Assembly: GCA_030655755.1 (NCBI GenBank)
Contig: JAUSOQ010000028.1
Coordinates: 62,001 to 126,000 of the forward strand
Direction of reading: 5' to 3'
DNA: 64,000 nt
Source of the DNA: Coriobacteriia bacterium
Lineage (GTDB): Bacteria > Actinomycetota > Coriobacteriia > Anaerosomatales > Anaerosomataceae
Part shown: piece by piece, positions 55,894 through 64,000 of the stretch
Position numbering within the stretch: position 1 is the first letter of the stretch
How the letters are laid out: the number at the start of each line of letters is the position of its first letter
Notes under the pieces: model-generated
What the model was told of the DNA's origin: nothing
Database searches by the model: none
What the model saw: the letters and a program-made list of their open reading frames with translations, nothing else
Position numbers and translations under genes: made by a program

Positions 55894-56486
55894 GAGGCTG
55901 GACTCGCGCCACATTCCTCTTCATCTCTACGCAGAACACGCTCGAGCCGGGCGGCGTTGAAGAGCGATGGTTTGCCGTGATGGGAGAACTCGTCTCCCGC
56001 GGCGCGACCGTGCGCTTGCTCGCACCGCTGCACACTGAGGTCGTCGATCGCGCTCGCGCGCTCGGTATCCAGGTCGATCCCTATATGCTCGACAAGTGGA
56101 ACGTGGTGCGGACACGCTCGCGCCTCCGCAAGTACCTCAGGCGCTATCAGCCTTCGGTCGTACACTCCACCGGCACCGAGGCGGACGTACTCCTGCGTTG
56201 GGCGGCCCGTCGCGTCGAGGGGATGCGCGTGGCGCACACGCTGCGTGCTGTATGCACGAGCGGACTGCGGCGGACATTAGGGATCCTCGCGGTGCGCGTC
56301 GCCGAGCTCGGTCTTTCTCACGCGAAGCTGGTGTTCGCGGAAACGCAGGAGCTTGCCGAGTTGGCTCTCTCGGCAGGGATACCTCCGGCCTTCGTGGTCT
56401 TCGACCCGCCTGCAATGGATGCGGCGGCGGTTGCCGAAAGCGTCGCCCATCATGTCGACGCCTATTGGCGGCTGCTGGGGGACTAA
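55890..56486 (+). CDS. Single-domain glycosyltransferase-4 N-terminal protein
   Basis: The 198 residues match only the acceptor-binding half of a GT4 fold: LEPGGVEERWFAVMGELVSRGATVRLLAP near the start in parts, and VHSTGTEADVLLRWAARR. The nucleotide-sugar-binding half with its EX7E motif is missing, and the frame ends cleanly. It is translationally coupled to the preceding full GT4 (GTGA overlap). It may be a remnant, or a partner subunit in a two-component transferase. An ATG-less long upstream extension overlaps the previous gene and is rejected. Confidence 0.62.
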   Translation: MRGWTRATFLFISTQNTLEPGGVEERWFAVMGELVSRGATVRLLAPLHTEVVDRARALGIQVDPYMLDKWNVVRTRSRLRKYLRRYQPSVVHSTGTEADVLLRWAARRVEGMRVAHTLRAVCTSGLRRTLGILAVRVAELGLSHAKLVFAETQELAELALSAGIPPAFVVFDPPAMDAAAVAESVAHHVDAYWRLLGD

Positions 56487-56573
56487 TGGCCGCAGTTCTT
56501 CGACCGTGGCCGATGAGGCACAATAGAGTCTGACGAGAGACGTCGCGCCACGCGCGCAGAAGGTGGGGGACCC

Positions 56574-57971
56574 ATGGGCACGTCACATGACATCCGCTTC
56601 GGCACCGACGGCTGGCGGGCGGTCATCGCCGAGGACTTCACGTATGACAACTTGCGCAGGGTCGCGGACGCGGCGGGACGGGTGTTCGCCGAGGACGCTC
56701 CGGGCGGCGTCGTCATCGTCGGTCACGATACGCGCTTCGAGGCGCCGAGTTTCGCACGAGTCGCGGCGGAAGTGCTCGCCACGCACGGTCTCCGCGTCAA
56801 GGTGACCGATCGCTATCTACCGACGCCCGCGCTGTGCTGGTCGGTGGCGCACGACGATGAGGCCGTCGGCGGCGTGATGCTCACTGCCAGCCACAACCCG
56901 GCATCGTACCTGGGCTTCAAGCTGCGCATGGCTGATGGCGGCGCATCCCCGGTGTCTTTCACGCAGCGCGTGGAAGCGGCGCTTGTGGCCAAGCCTCCGG
57001 TCGCGCGAGGCACCTACGAGGTCGTCGATCTTGTGGCGCCGTATCTCTCGGCGCTGCGCTCGTTCGTTGATGGAGACGCCATCGCCAAGGCGGGTCTGCG
57101 CGTCGCTGTCGACCCGCTCTACGGCGCCGGGCAGGGCTACCTCGCGGACACGCTGCGTTCGTTCGGCGTCGAGGTCACCGAGTTGCACTCGGAGTTGAAC
57201 CCCGGCTTCGGCGGTCTGCACCCGGAACCGATCCCCCCGCACATCGACGAGGTCCGCGAGCTCGTGAAGCGCGAGGGGCTTGACGCGGCGTTCATCACGG
57301 ACGGCGATGCCGACCGCATCGGCGCGGCTGATCGCAACGGCGCCTTCGTGAACCCGCATCGCATCATCGCGCTCATCACGCGTCATCTCGTGGAGGATCG
57401 AGGACTCACCGGTAAGGTCGTCAAGACGCTTTCCACGTCGGTGCTGGTCGATCGTCTCGGGGCCGCTCTCGGACTCGAAGTCGTCACGACACCCGTCGGC
57501 TTCAAGTGGATATACGAGGAGATGGTGAAGGGCGGCGTACTCATCGGCGGTGAGGAGTCGGGCGGCATCGGCATACCCGATCACGTCCGCGAGCGAGACG
57601 GTCTGCTGATGGCGCTTCTGCTGGCCGAGATGATGGGACAGCGCGGTCAGGGTCTGGCCGAGCTGGTCGAAGACCTGTTCGCGGTCACCGGCCCGATGGA
57701 GTACTTGCGCATCGACCTCAAACTCGAGCAGGCGACGATGGACGCGTTCGTGGTCCGCATGCCCGATCTTGCTCCCACTGAGCTCGCCGGTCTTGAGGTG
57801 CTCGACATCGTGCGTACCGATGGCGTGAAGTTCCTGCTCCCCGATGATGCATGGCTGCTTCTGCGCACCTCGGGCACCGAGCCGCTCGTGCGCGTCTATG
57901 CCGAGGCGTCCTCTGCAGGAGTGGTCGACGATCTGCTTGATGCGGGCAAGGGCCTGGTGACGGGTGTCTGA
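56574..57971 (+). CDS. Phosphoglucomutase/phosphomannomutase family protein
   Basis: A 465-residue alpha-D-phosphohexomutase with all four signatures: FGTDGWRAV at the start, phosphoserine loop TASHNPASY (about residue 105), metal loop DGDADRIGA (about 244) and C-terminal RTSGTEPLVRVY. It interconverts hexose 1- and 6-phosphates, feeding manC, galU and rfbF. Glucose versus mannose preference cannot be told; the sugar loop EESGG is present. ATG 56574 follows AGGTGGGGG. Confidence 0.93.
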   Translation: MGTSHDIRFGTDGWRAVIAEDFTYDNLRRVADAAGRVFAEDAPGGVVIVGHDTRFEAPSFARVAAEVLATHGLRVKVTDRYLPTPALCWSVAHDDEAVGGVMLTASHNPASYLGFKLRMADGGASPVSFTQRVEAALVAKPPVARGTYEVVDLVAPYLSALRSFVDGDAIAKAGLRVAVDPLYGAGQGYLADTLRSFGVEVTELHSELNPGFGGLHPEPIPPHIDEVRELVKREGLDAAFITDGDADRIGAADRNGAFVNPHRIIALITRHLVEDRGLTGKVVKTLSTSVLVDRLGAALGLEVVTTPVGFKWIYEEMVKGGVLIGGEESGGIGIPDHVRERDGLLMALLLAEMMGQRGQGLAELVEDLFAVTGPMEYLRIDLKLEQATMDAFVVRMPDLAPTELAGLEVLDIVRTDGVKFLLPDDAWLLLRTSGTEPLVRVYAEASSAGVVDDLLDAGKGLVTGV

Positions 57972-57999
57972 GCCTATCTCAAAAGAAGGGCACTCGCCC

Positions 58000-59130
58000 A
58001 TGCAGGTGACGATGGTCAACAAGTACTATCCGCCGCACCTCGGCGGCATTGAATTCCACTTGCGTGACCTCTCGACCGCTTTAGCAGCGCGTGGCCATCA
58101 CGTGCGTGCGCTCGTCGCCAACGAGGCTAGCGACACGGTGCGTGAGCAGGTAGACGGCGTCGAGGTGACACGTCTCGGCCGCACGTTCGCGTACTCGTCG
58201 ACGCCGGTGGCTCTGGGCATGTACGGCGCCATCCGCTCACAGTCATTCGGCGAGTCGCCGGCAGACCTGTTGCACCTGCACTTCCCGTACCCCTGGGGCG
58301 AGGTGAGCTGGCTTGCCGCGAAGCCTGGCCTGCCGACCGTGCTCACCTATCACAGCGACATCGTGCGGCAGAAGACGATGCTTGCGGCCTACGCACCGCT
58401 GTTGCGCCGTGTGCTCGATCGCGTGGATCTCATCATCGCGAGTTCTCCGGACATGGTGGAGCACAGCCCGTTCCTGTCCCGTGTGGCCGAGAAGTGCCGC
58501 GTGGTCCCGTTCGGCATCGATGTCGATCGCTTCGACCTGAGTGGCGAAGCGGCCGCGCGCGCCGTCTTGATCCGGGCCGCGCACGTGCGTCCCGTCGTCC
58601 TGTTCGTCGGTCGTCTCGTCTACTACAAAGGAGTCGACGTCCTCGTCGAAGCGATGGCTTCGGTGGATGCTGACCTTGTCATCGTGGGTTCCGGTCCACT
58701 CGAGGCGCAGCTGAAGGCGCGCATCTTGGCGCTCGGCATGCAGGAGCGCACGTTGATGATGCCGAAGCTCTCTGCAGCCGAACTTGCCGCATGGTTCAAC
58801 GCCGCCGACGTCTTCTGTCTTCCGTCGGTCGCGCGCTCCGAGGCCTTCGGACTCGTGCAGCTCGAGGCGCACGCGTCGGGTACCCCCGTGGTATCGACGC
58901 GGCTGACGACGGGCGTGCCGTTCGTGAACCAGGACGGCGTCACCGGTCTCACCGTGACTCCCGGCAGTGTCGAGGAGCTGGCCGAGGCGCTCTCGCGACT
59001 CGTGGCCGAGGAGTCGCTGCGCAAGCGTCTCGGCACACAAGCCAGGGAGCGGGTGAGGGCGGAGTTCACCATCGAACGGATGGTCGAACAGACGCTGGCA
59101 GTCTACGATGAGGCGATGGGGGTCGCCTGA
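58000..59130 (+). CDS. Glycosyltransferase family 4
   Basis: A 376-residue GT4 enzyme with MVNKYYPPHLGGIEFHLRDL at the N-terminus, VPFGIDVDRF, VGRLVYYKGVDVL and donor-site RSEAFGLVQLEAHASGTPVV. ATG 58000 matches the family start and has GAAGGG upstream; an in-frame start at 57964 overlaps the phosphohexomutase stop. It overlaps the next gene by one base (TGATG), so it acts with the initiating transferase, probably adding an early sugar. Confidence 0.9.
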   Translation: MQVTMVNKYYPPHLGGIEFHLRDLSTALAARGHHVRALVANEASDTVREQVDGVEVTRLGRTFAYSSTPVALGMYGAIRSQSFGESPADLLHLHFPYPWGEVSWLAAKPGLPTVLTYHSDIVRQKTMLAAYAPLLRRVLDRVDLIIASSPDMVEHSPFLSRVAEKCRVVPFGIDVDRFDLSGEAAARAVLIRAAHVRPVVLFVGRLVYYKGVDVLVEAMASVDADLVIVGSGPLEAQLKARILALGMQERTLMMPKLSAAELAAWFNAADVFCLPSVARSEAFGLVQLEAHASGTPVVSTRLTTGVPFVNQDGVTGLTVTPGSVEELAEALSRLVAEESLRKRLGTQARERVRAEFTIERMVEQTLAVYDEAMGVA

Positions 59131-60491
59131 TGCAGAGAAGCCGGTTCATAGCGCTTTCGGTCGTACTGGACGGCGTGTTCGTCAACGTCGCGATCGTCGG
59201 TGCGTTCTTCGTGCGCTTCACCGGCGAGCTGCCCGAGTTCAACTTCAGTGCCTATGCGGCGCTCTGGCCGCTGATCACGGTGGTCTTCCTTGTCACCGGC
59301 TACATCTATGGTCTCTACGAGCCGGAGCGCATGGAGAACGTATGGGGCGTTGTGCGCGCGGTGATGCAGGCTGTGACGTTAGGTACGGTTCTCATCGCTG
59401 CAGTCGCGTTCTTCGCCGGACCGCGGTTCTTCTCGTTCAGTCGTCTCGCGATCGTGATCGCCTGGGTGTTCGAGTCGATCGCGCTGGTCGGATGGCGAGT
59501 GGTGGCCCTCCATCTGACACCCATCAAGTGGCCCGAGCAGCGTGTGCTCATCGTCGGTACCGACGATGTGGCGCGCGAGCTGGCTTTCGAGCTGGGGGAG
59601 CGGGCCGAATGGGGTTATCGTGTCGTCGGGTTGCTGGCGCGGGATGTTTCAGACGAACGTCTCGAGGGCGAAGGCACGCCTCCCGTCCTCGGAGTCGCTG
59701 GAGACATCGCTGCGATCATCGAGCGCTATAACGTCAACCGGGTGATCATCGCGTCCCCCATGGCGCAGCGTGAGTCCATCGAGCAGATCGCGCTCACGAG
59801 TGACGTACGCGTGGAGGTCGTCCCCGAGCTCTACGAGATCTTCATCGGAACAGTGGACAGCACGGTGAGTGACATCCCGCTCATGGAGATCACGGGCGCC
59901 GGTGCACCGGCCTGGTTCGTCTCGGCCAAGCGTGCGGTCGACATCGGCTTTGCAATCATGATGCTCGTGGTACTGAGCCCGGTGCTGCTGTTCGTCTCGC
60001 TGTGTATCCTCGCCAGCATGGGCTGGCCGGTCCTGTTCGTGCAGGAGCGTGTGGGGAAAAACCTCAAACCCTTCAAAGTCATCAAGTTCCGAACGATGAT
60101 CAATGATGCCGAGAAGGAGACAGGGCCGGTGCTCGCGGTTGAGGACGACCCGCGGATCACGCCACTCGGAAGGTTCCTACGCCGCTACCGGATCGATGAA
60201 CTGCCGCAGCTCGTCAATATCGTGGAGGGAACCATGAGCTTCGTCGGGCCGCGGCCCGAGCGCCCGGAGTTCGTGGAGGGTCTTATCTGGGAGCTGCCGT
60301 CGTATCGGGAGCGTTTCCGGTCAAAACCGGGTGTGACGGGTCTTGCCCAGGTCAGCGGGTCGTATGCGACGACGCCCGAGCGCAAGCTCAAGTACGATCT
60401 CATCTACATGTATCATCAGAACCTGCTCATGGACGTACAGATACTTGCCGAGACCGTGCGCGTGGTGCTCACGGGCCGAGGCGCACGCTAG
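59130..60491 (+). CDS. Undecaprenyl-phosphate sugar phosphotransferase (WbaP/WcaJ type)
   Basis: The 453 residues have four to five N-terminal membrane helices, a Rossmann-like domain (VLIVGTDDVARELAFEL), then the catalytic bacterial sugar transferase domain (KRAVDIGFAI, VQERVGKN, FKVIKFRTM, RIDELPQLVNI, VGPRPERPEF). It transfers a hexose-1-phosphate from its nucleotide sugar to undecaprenyl phosphate, starting repeat-unit assembly at the membrane. The sugar may be glucose, from galU. Confidence 0.93.
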   Translation: MQRSRFIALSVVLDGVFVNVAIVGAFFVRFTGELPEFNFSAYAALWPLITVVFLVTGYIYGLYEPERMENVWGVVRAVMQAVTLGTVLIAAVAFFAGPRFFSFSRLAIVIAWVFESIALVGWRVVALHLTPIKWPEQRVLIVGTDDVARELAFELGERAEWGYRVVGLLARDVSDERLEGEGTPPVLGVAGDIAAIIERYNVNRVIIASPMAQRESIEQIALTSDVRVEVVPELYEIFIGTVDSTVSDIPLMEITGAGAPAWFVSAKRAVDIGFAIMMLVVLSPVLLFVSLCILASMGWPVLFVQERVGKNLKPFKVIKFRTMINDAEKETGPVLAVEDDPRITPLGRFLRRYRIDELPQLVNIVEGTMSFVGPRPERPEFVEGLIWELPSYRERFRSKPGVTGLAQVSGSYATTPERKLKYDLIYMYHQNLLMDVQILAETVRVVLTGRGAR

Positions 60492-60499
60492 GAGGCAGT

Positions 60500-62638
60500 G
60501 TGGCGAAGAAGAAGCGATCGAAGGTTCCTGTCGCGCCCGCGCGCGAGGAGACCGGATGCGGCACTATGTCCCAATACGAGCGGATCGCGTGGGTCTGTCT
60601 GCACCTGCTCGTCTTCCTCGTACCGATCGCGATCTCCAACCCGTCGATCTTCGGCGCCCAACAGCTGCCGCTCACCTTCGACCAGTTCGATATCGTCAAG
60701 GTGTTCTTACAGCGGGCGCTGGTACTCATCGGCCTGGGCGTCTGGCTCATCGGACTCGCGCGCGAGGGCGGACGTGTCCGTATAAGCAAGGTCGGCTGGT
60801 TGGTGCTCGCGTTTTTGGGTTGGGTACTCCTCACGACCGTTCTGTCGGTGCACCCCGCAACGGCTGTGTTCGGCAAGTACCGCCGCTTTGAGGGGCTCAT
60901 CTCGTTTCTGACGTACGCTTCCGTGTTCTTCCTCACGTTGCAGCTCGCAGACCGGACCACCCGTATCCGCTCGCTCGCCCGGACACTCGTTATCTCGGGG
61001 GCGATCGTCAGTTTCTACGGCGTCCTCCAGTATCTCGGTCTCGACCCCATCAAGTGGCAGTCACTGCCGTTCGAGGCCAACCGTGCGTTCTCGTTCTTCG
61101 GCAACCCTGACCTGCTTGGCGGCTACCTGATCTTCCCGCTCGCTATCTCGATCGGCCTCGCCATCTCCGAGAAGGACAGTCGCTGGCGTATCGCATACTG
61201 GTCGATCTTCGTGCTCACGGGCTTCACGCTGCTGGTGTCGTTCGTGCGTGGCGCGTGGATCGGCGGCTTCGTAGCGCTTGCCATCGTGGCGTATGCGGCC
61301 TTCAGGGTGCGCTACAAGCCCAACCGGGTCGACTGGTCGTTCATGGGGGCCAGCGGCGCCGTGGCGGCCCTGGCGGTCGGTCGTAGCCTGAGCGCCGACA
61401 CTGCGGTCATGAACTTCTGGGCACGCCTGACCTCGATCTTCCAGTTTAGCGAGGGCAGCGCTAAGACGCGTTTCGAGATATGGCAGGCCGCCTTGGACGC
61501 GACGGCGAAACGCCCGATCTTCGGATGGGGCGCGGACACGTTCCGGCTGCTCTTCCCCAAGTTCAAGCCTGCCGCCTACGTTGCGGACGCCGGTTATCTC
61601 TCCGTTGCCGACAACGTACACAACTACCCGCTCCAGCTGGCCTCAGCGATCGGTGTTCCCGGGGCGTTGCTCTTCTATGGGCTCTTCGGCTACTCGTTGG
61701 CCACCTCGGCCAAGCATGTCTTCGCGAAAGACCGCGGTGTGGGACGCTTCGTGTTGGTTGGCTTCTGGGCGGCGGTCGCAGGCTACCTGGTCCACCTACT
61801 GTTCGGTCTGTCCGTGACCGGCTCCACGGTCTTCTTGTGGCTGTCGCTCGCGGTGATCGTCTCGCCACTGGCGACCAGCCGCGAGATCAAGGCGATGTCG
61901 CTTTATCCGGTCGTGCTGGTGGCCGTGCTCGCGGTGATGGTCTTCGGCTCCTACGGCAACGCGCGCTATATCGCCGCGGACAACGCGTATCTTAAAGCCA
62001 GGGTCTCCTCGACCGGTTTGGATCGGGTGCACAACGCCGAGAACGCGATACGGCTGAATCCGTACAACGATATGTACGTCGCCGAACTCGGTGTCGCATG
62101 GAAAGACCTCTTTTCCAGCAGTGCGATGACGCTGGTCCAGATGGATCCGAACGATCCGGCCTACGCACAGCAGTACGCGACCACTCAGGAGTACTTCCAA
62201 AACGCCGAGGCCGCCTATCGTGATGCCATCGCGTTCACGCCGATGGAGTACGACACCTATGTGTTCCTCGCCAACCTCTACAACCAGGCGTCCTACTACA
62301 TGGATGCCAAGTACGCCGACTCTGCGATCGAGGTCGGACTCCAGGGCGTGGCGGTCGAGGAGTATGGACCGGCCATCAGGCTCCAGCTGGCCATCGCCTA
62401 TACCAACAACGGCATGTACGATGAGGCGATCGAGCATGCCAAGATAGGTGCCGATCTCGATCCCAACTATGCCGAGATACGCGTGGTGCTCGGTGACGCT
62501 TATCGCTATGCCGGTCGCACAGAGGAAGCGGCGGAGGTGTACCGCAGCGTACTGGCGGTGCAGCCTGGCCGAACCGACGTCGCTGATTCGCTCGCGGCGC
62601 TTGAAACGAGTGTTTCTGACGAGACCACGAGCGAGTAG
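60500..62638 (+). CDS. O-antigen ligase/polymerase-like membrane protein with TPR tail
   Basis: This 712-residue protein has about 12 membrane helices in the first 480 residues and the Wzy_C/WaaL pattern: GNPDLLGGYLIFPLA, FVRGAWIGG, and HNYPLQLASAIGVPG in the large loop. The C-terminal 200 residues (about 500-705) are helical TPR repeats (YNDMYVAELG, NNGMYDEAIEHAKIGADLDP, YRYAGRTEEAAEVYRSVLAV). Ligases or polymerases with such tails occur in Gram-positives and deltaproteobacteria. It likely polymerises the repeat units or links them to an acceptor. Confidence 0.85.
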   Translation: MAKKKRSKVPVAPAREETGCGTMSQYERIAWVCLHLLVFLVPIAISNPSIFGAQQLPLTFDQFDIVKVFLQRALVLIGLGVWLIGLAREGGRVRISKVGWLVLAFLGWVLLTTVLSVHPATAVFGKYRRFEGLISFLTYASVFFLTLQLADRTTRIRSLARTLVISGAIVSFYGVLQYLGLDPIKWQSLPFEANRAFSFFGNPDLLGGYLIFPLAISIGLAISEKDSRWRIAYWSIFVLTGFTLLVSFVRGAWIGGFVALAIVAYAAFRVRYKPNRVDWSFMGASGAVAALAVGRSLSADTAVMNFWARLTSIFQFSEGSAKTRFEIWQAALDATAKRPIFGWGADTFRLLFPKFKPAAYVADAGYLSVADNVHNYPLQLASAIGVPGALLFYGLFGYSLATSAKHVFAKDRGVGRFVLVGFWAAVAGYLVHLLFGLSVTGSTVFLWLSLAVIVSPLATSREIKAMSLYPVVLVAVLAVMVFGSYGNARYIAADNAYLKARVSSTGLDRVHNAENAIRLNPYNDMYVAELGVAWKDLFSSSAMTLVQMDPNDPAYAQQYATTQEYFQNAEAAYRDAIAFTPMEYDTYVFLANLYNQASYYMDAKYADSAIEVGLQGVAVEEYGPAIRLQLAIAYTNNGMYDEAIEHAKIGADLDPNYAEIRVVLGDAYRYAGRTEEAAEVYRSVLAVQPGRTDVADSLAALETSVSDETTSE

Positions 62639-62668
62639 CATGCTTCTTGCTGAGTCGGGAGAGTGATG

Positions 62669-63304
62669 ATGGAACGCACACAGATACCTGAGACGACGAT
62701 ACACCGGCTCCCCGTGTACCTGCGCTGCCTGCTGCAGGCGCAACAGGATCGCATGCCGGTGATCAGCTCCGTGGGGATCGCCGAGATGGCCGGCACCAAT
62801 GCGGCGCAGGTGCGCAAGGACCTGTCGTATCTGGGCGAGCTTGGCACCCGCGGCATCGGTTACGACGTCGAGGCGCTGATCGAACACATCTCGAAGTCGC
62901 TCGGCATCACCGGGCTCCGCCGCGTGGCGATCGTCGGGTATGGACGACTCGGTGGCGCGCTCAAGAGCTACACGGGCTTCTCTGACAGAGGTTTCGACAT
63001 CATCGCGGTGTTCGACGCCGATCCTGCGAAGATCGGGACTGACGCTGACGGCGTCATCATCCGTTCCACCGACGAGCTGGAGACGGTCCTGGCCGAGAAC
63101 CGCGTCGAGATCGTGGTGATGGCGACGCCGGCGGGTGTGACCCAGGAGCTGGCCGATCGTGTGACGGGCGCGGGCATCAAGGCGATCCTCAATCTTGCGC
63201 CGGTGCGGCTCCATGTTCCCGATGGAGTCGCGGTGCGTCAGGTCTGCATGTCCACTGACCTGCAGATCCTCTCCTTCTACCTCGCGCAGGACGGCATGAA
63301 GTGA
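62669..63304 (+). CDS. rex: Redox-sensing transcriptional repressor Rex
   Basis: A 211-residue Rex protein: an N-terminal winged helix (TIHRLPVYLRCLLQ, VRKDLSYLGELGTRGIGYDV) and a C-terminal NAD(H)-binding fold with VAIVGYGRLGGAL and the swapped C-terminal helix (LQILSFYLAQ). Rex represses anaerobic and fermentative genes and releases DNA when NADH/NAD rises. ATG 62669 has GGGAG upstream; a GTG and ATG just before are alternatives. No clear Rex palindrome was found in the promoters examined in this window. Confidence 0.95.
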   Translation: MERTQIPETTIHRLPVYLRCLLQAQQDRMPVISSVGIAEMAGTNAAQVRKDLSYLGELGTRGIGYDVEALIEHISKSLGITGLRRVAIVGYGRLGGALKSYTGFSDRGFDIIAVFDADPAKIGTDADGVIIRSTDELETVLAENRVEIVVMATPAGVTQELADRVTGAGIKAILNLAPVRLHVPDGVAVRQVCMSTDLQILSFYLAQDGMK

Positions 63305-63948
63305 CGGCGAACGCGGGAGATCGACTTGCCGGTCAGCGCTTCCCCCGTTGGTTTGTCTTCCTTGTCTTGATCCTGATGCTCGCCCTCGCCGGTCTCGGCG
63401 GGTATGTGGTTCGCGGTCTGATGGTCGACAAGGACGCGGTCACGCCTGACGACGCCGTCGCCGATTGGGAGCAGAAGGTGACTGAGGATCCTGACGACCT
63501 CGACAGCCATCTCTCACTCGGTTTCGCATACCAGCAGGACAAGGAGTACGACAAGGCGCTCGAGCAGTACGATCAGGTGCTGGCCAAGGAGGCCGGCAAC
63601 ACCGCAGCGCTCTACAACAAAGCGGTCATCTACATGGAGACGGGTCAGCCCAAGCTTGCCGAGGAGACCTACTGGGACGTGCTTGAAGTCGTGCCGGACC
63701 ACGTGCTGGCCGCGAAAGCGCTCGGCGAGTACTACATGAGCAAGGAACAGTACAAGTCCGCGCTCGTCGCGCTTGAGCTGGTGGTCGAGAAACGGCCGGA
63801 ATTCGCCGACCTACAGTATCTTGCCGGTGTGTGCTACGAGAAGCTTGGGCGCACAGCCGACGCGATCGAGCGCTACCGGGAGGCGCTACGCTATGCACCT
63901 GACTTCATCGACGCCCGCGACGCTCTTACCGCACTCGGCGTGCAGTGA
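63301..63948 (+). CDS. Membrane-anchored TPR protein
   Basis: This 215-residue protein has one N-terminal membrane helix (about residues 17-40) and then four to five tetratricopeptide repeats (DSHLSLGFAYQQDKEYDKAL, AALYNKAVIYMETGQPKLAE, LQYLAGVCYEKLGRTADAIE). TPR proteins of this type scaffold protein complexes outside the membrane. GTG 63301 overlaps the rex stop by 4 nt. The partner is unknown. Confidence 0.85.
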   Translation: MTANAGDRLAGQRFPRWFVFLVLILMLALAGLGGYVVRGLMVDKDAVTPDDAVADWEQKVTEDPDDLDSHLSLGFAYQQDKEYDKALEQYDQVLAKEAGNTAALYNKAVIYMETGQPKLAEETYWDVLEVVPDHVLAAKALGEYYMSKEQYKSALVALELVVEKRPEFADLQYLAGVCYEKLGRTADAIERYREALRYAPDFIDARDALTALGVQ

Positions 63949-63979
63949 CCTCGTCGTCGCGGACAAGGAGAACGATCGC

Positions 63980-64000
63980 GTGCAGATGGTGCGTCTGCTG
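63980..64000 (+). CDS. Start of a gene cut by the window end
   Basis: GTG 63980 is followed by seven open codons; AAGGAG (63965-63970) is 9 nt upstream, and an ATG at 63986 is in the same frame. Only seven codons are visible, so no product can be named. Confidence 0.4.

Overview
The window is a high-GC bacterial chromosome segment with many GTG and a few TTG starts, genes packed end to end with 1-11 nt overlaps, and no phage, insertion sequence, rRNA or CRISPR array. The mix of genes (BirA-type biotin control, Rex, Ccm cytochrome c maturation, and a complete siroheme-dependent Ahb heme pathway using radical-SAM enzymes) suggests an anaerobic or facultatively anaerobic organism. A deep-branching actinobacterium of the Coriobacteriia/OPB41 type is my best guess, inferred from gene content only. 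No stretch longer than about 300 bases lacks a gene.

Region 1 (1-9.4 kb) is housekeeping: the end of a SlyD-like FKBP, a biotin-regulated bioY, the YhaO/YhaN nuclease-ATPase pair, a strong bidirectional terminator, a minus-strand CreBCD-like unit (response regulator, histidine kinase, CreD-like membrane protein) and coaX.

Region 2 (9.5-27.8 kb) is one long plus-strand supercluster. It begins with a cytochrome c maturation operon (ccmE, F, A, B, C, a CcmD-like protein and a CcsA/HemX-like protein). It continues into tetrapyrrole synthesis: a Met8-type dehydrogenase/chelatase, an unexpected SDR, hemA, hemC, a cobA-hemD fusion, ahbC, tRNA-Ala, a small membrane protein, hemB, ahbD, an ahbA-ahbB fusion and hemL. 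Together these encode glutamyl-tRNA to heme via siroheme, followed by heme delivery and attachment to cytochromes c. CcmE is the CxxxY variant. The ccmE and hemA transcripts appear to begin with the same 15-nt motif, and the hemA leader has two interleaved long inverted repeats.

Region 3 (27.8-28.7 kb) is a HEPN/MNT toxin-antitoxin pair whose antitoxin carries an extra DNA-binding domain.

Region 4 (28.9-62.6 kb) is a large cell-surface polysaccharide locus. Sugar-nucleotide genes (galU, manC, two gmd paralogues, rfbF/G/H, epimerases, rfbE) point to GDP-6-deoxyhexoses and a CDP-3,6-dideoxyhexose such as tyvelose. A tightly coupled cassette (41.9-46.4 kb) of a ThDP enzyme, an HpcH-type aldolase, an SDR and a dehydroquinate-synthase-like cyclase is the best candidate for an undescribed pathway, perhaps to a branched, extended or carbocyclic sugar. 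Glycosyltransferases, a GtrA/GtrB pair, a Wzx-type flippase, a methyltransferase, a phosphohexomutase, a WbaP-type initiating transferase and a TPR-tailed Wzy/ligase complete the export and assembly machinery. Strand changes between about 37 and 55 kb suggest piecemeal assembly.

Region 5 (62.7-64 kb) holds rex, a TPR membrane protein and the first codons of one more gene.
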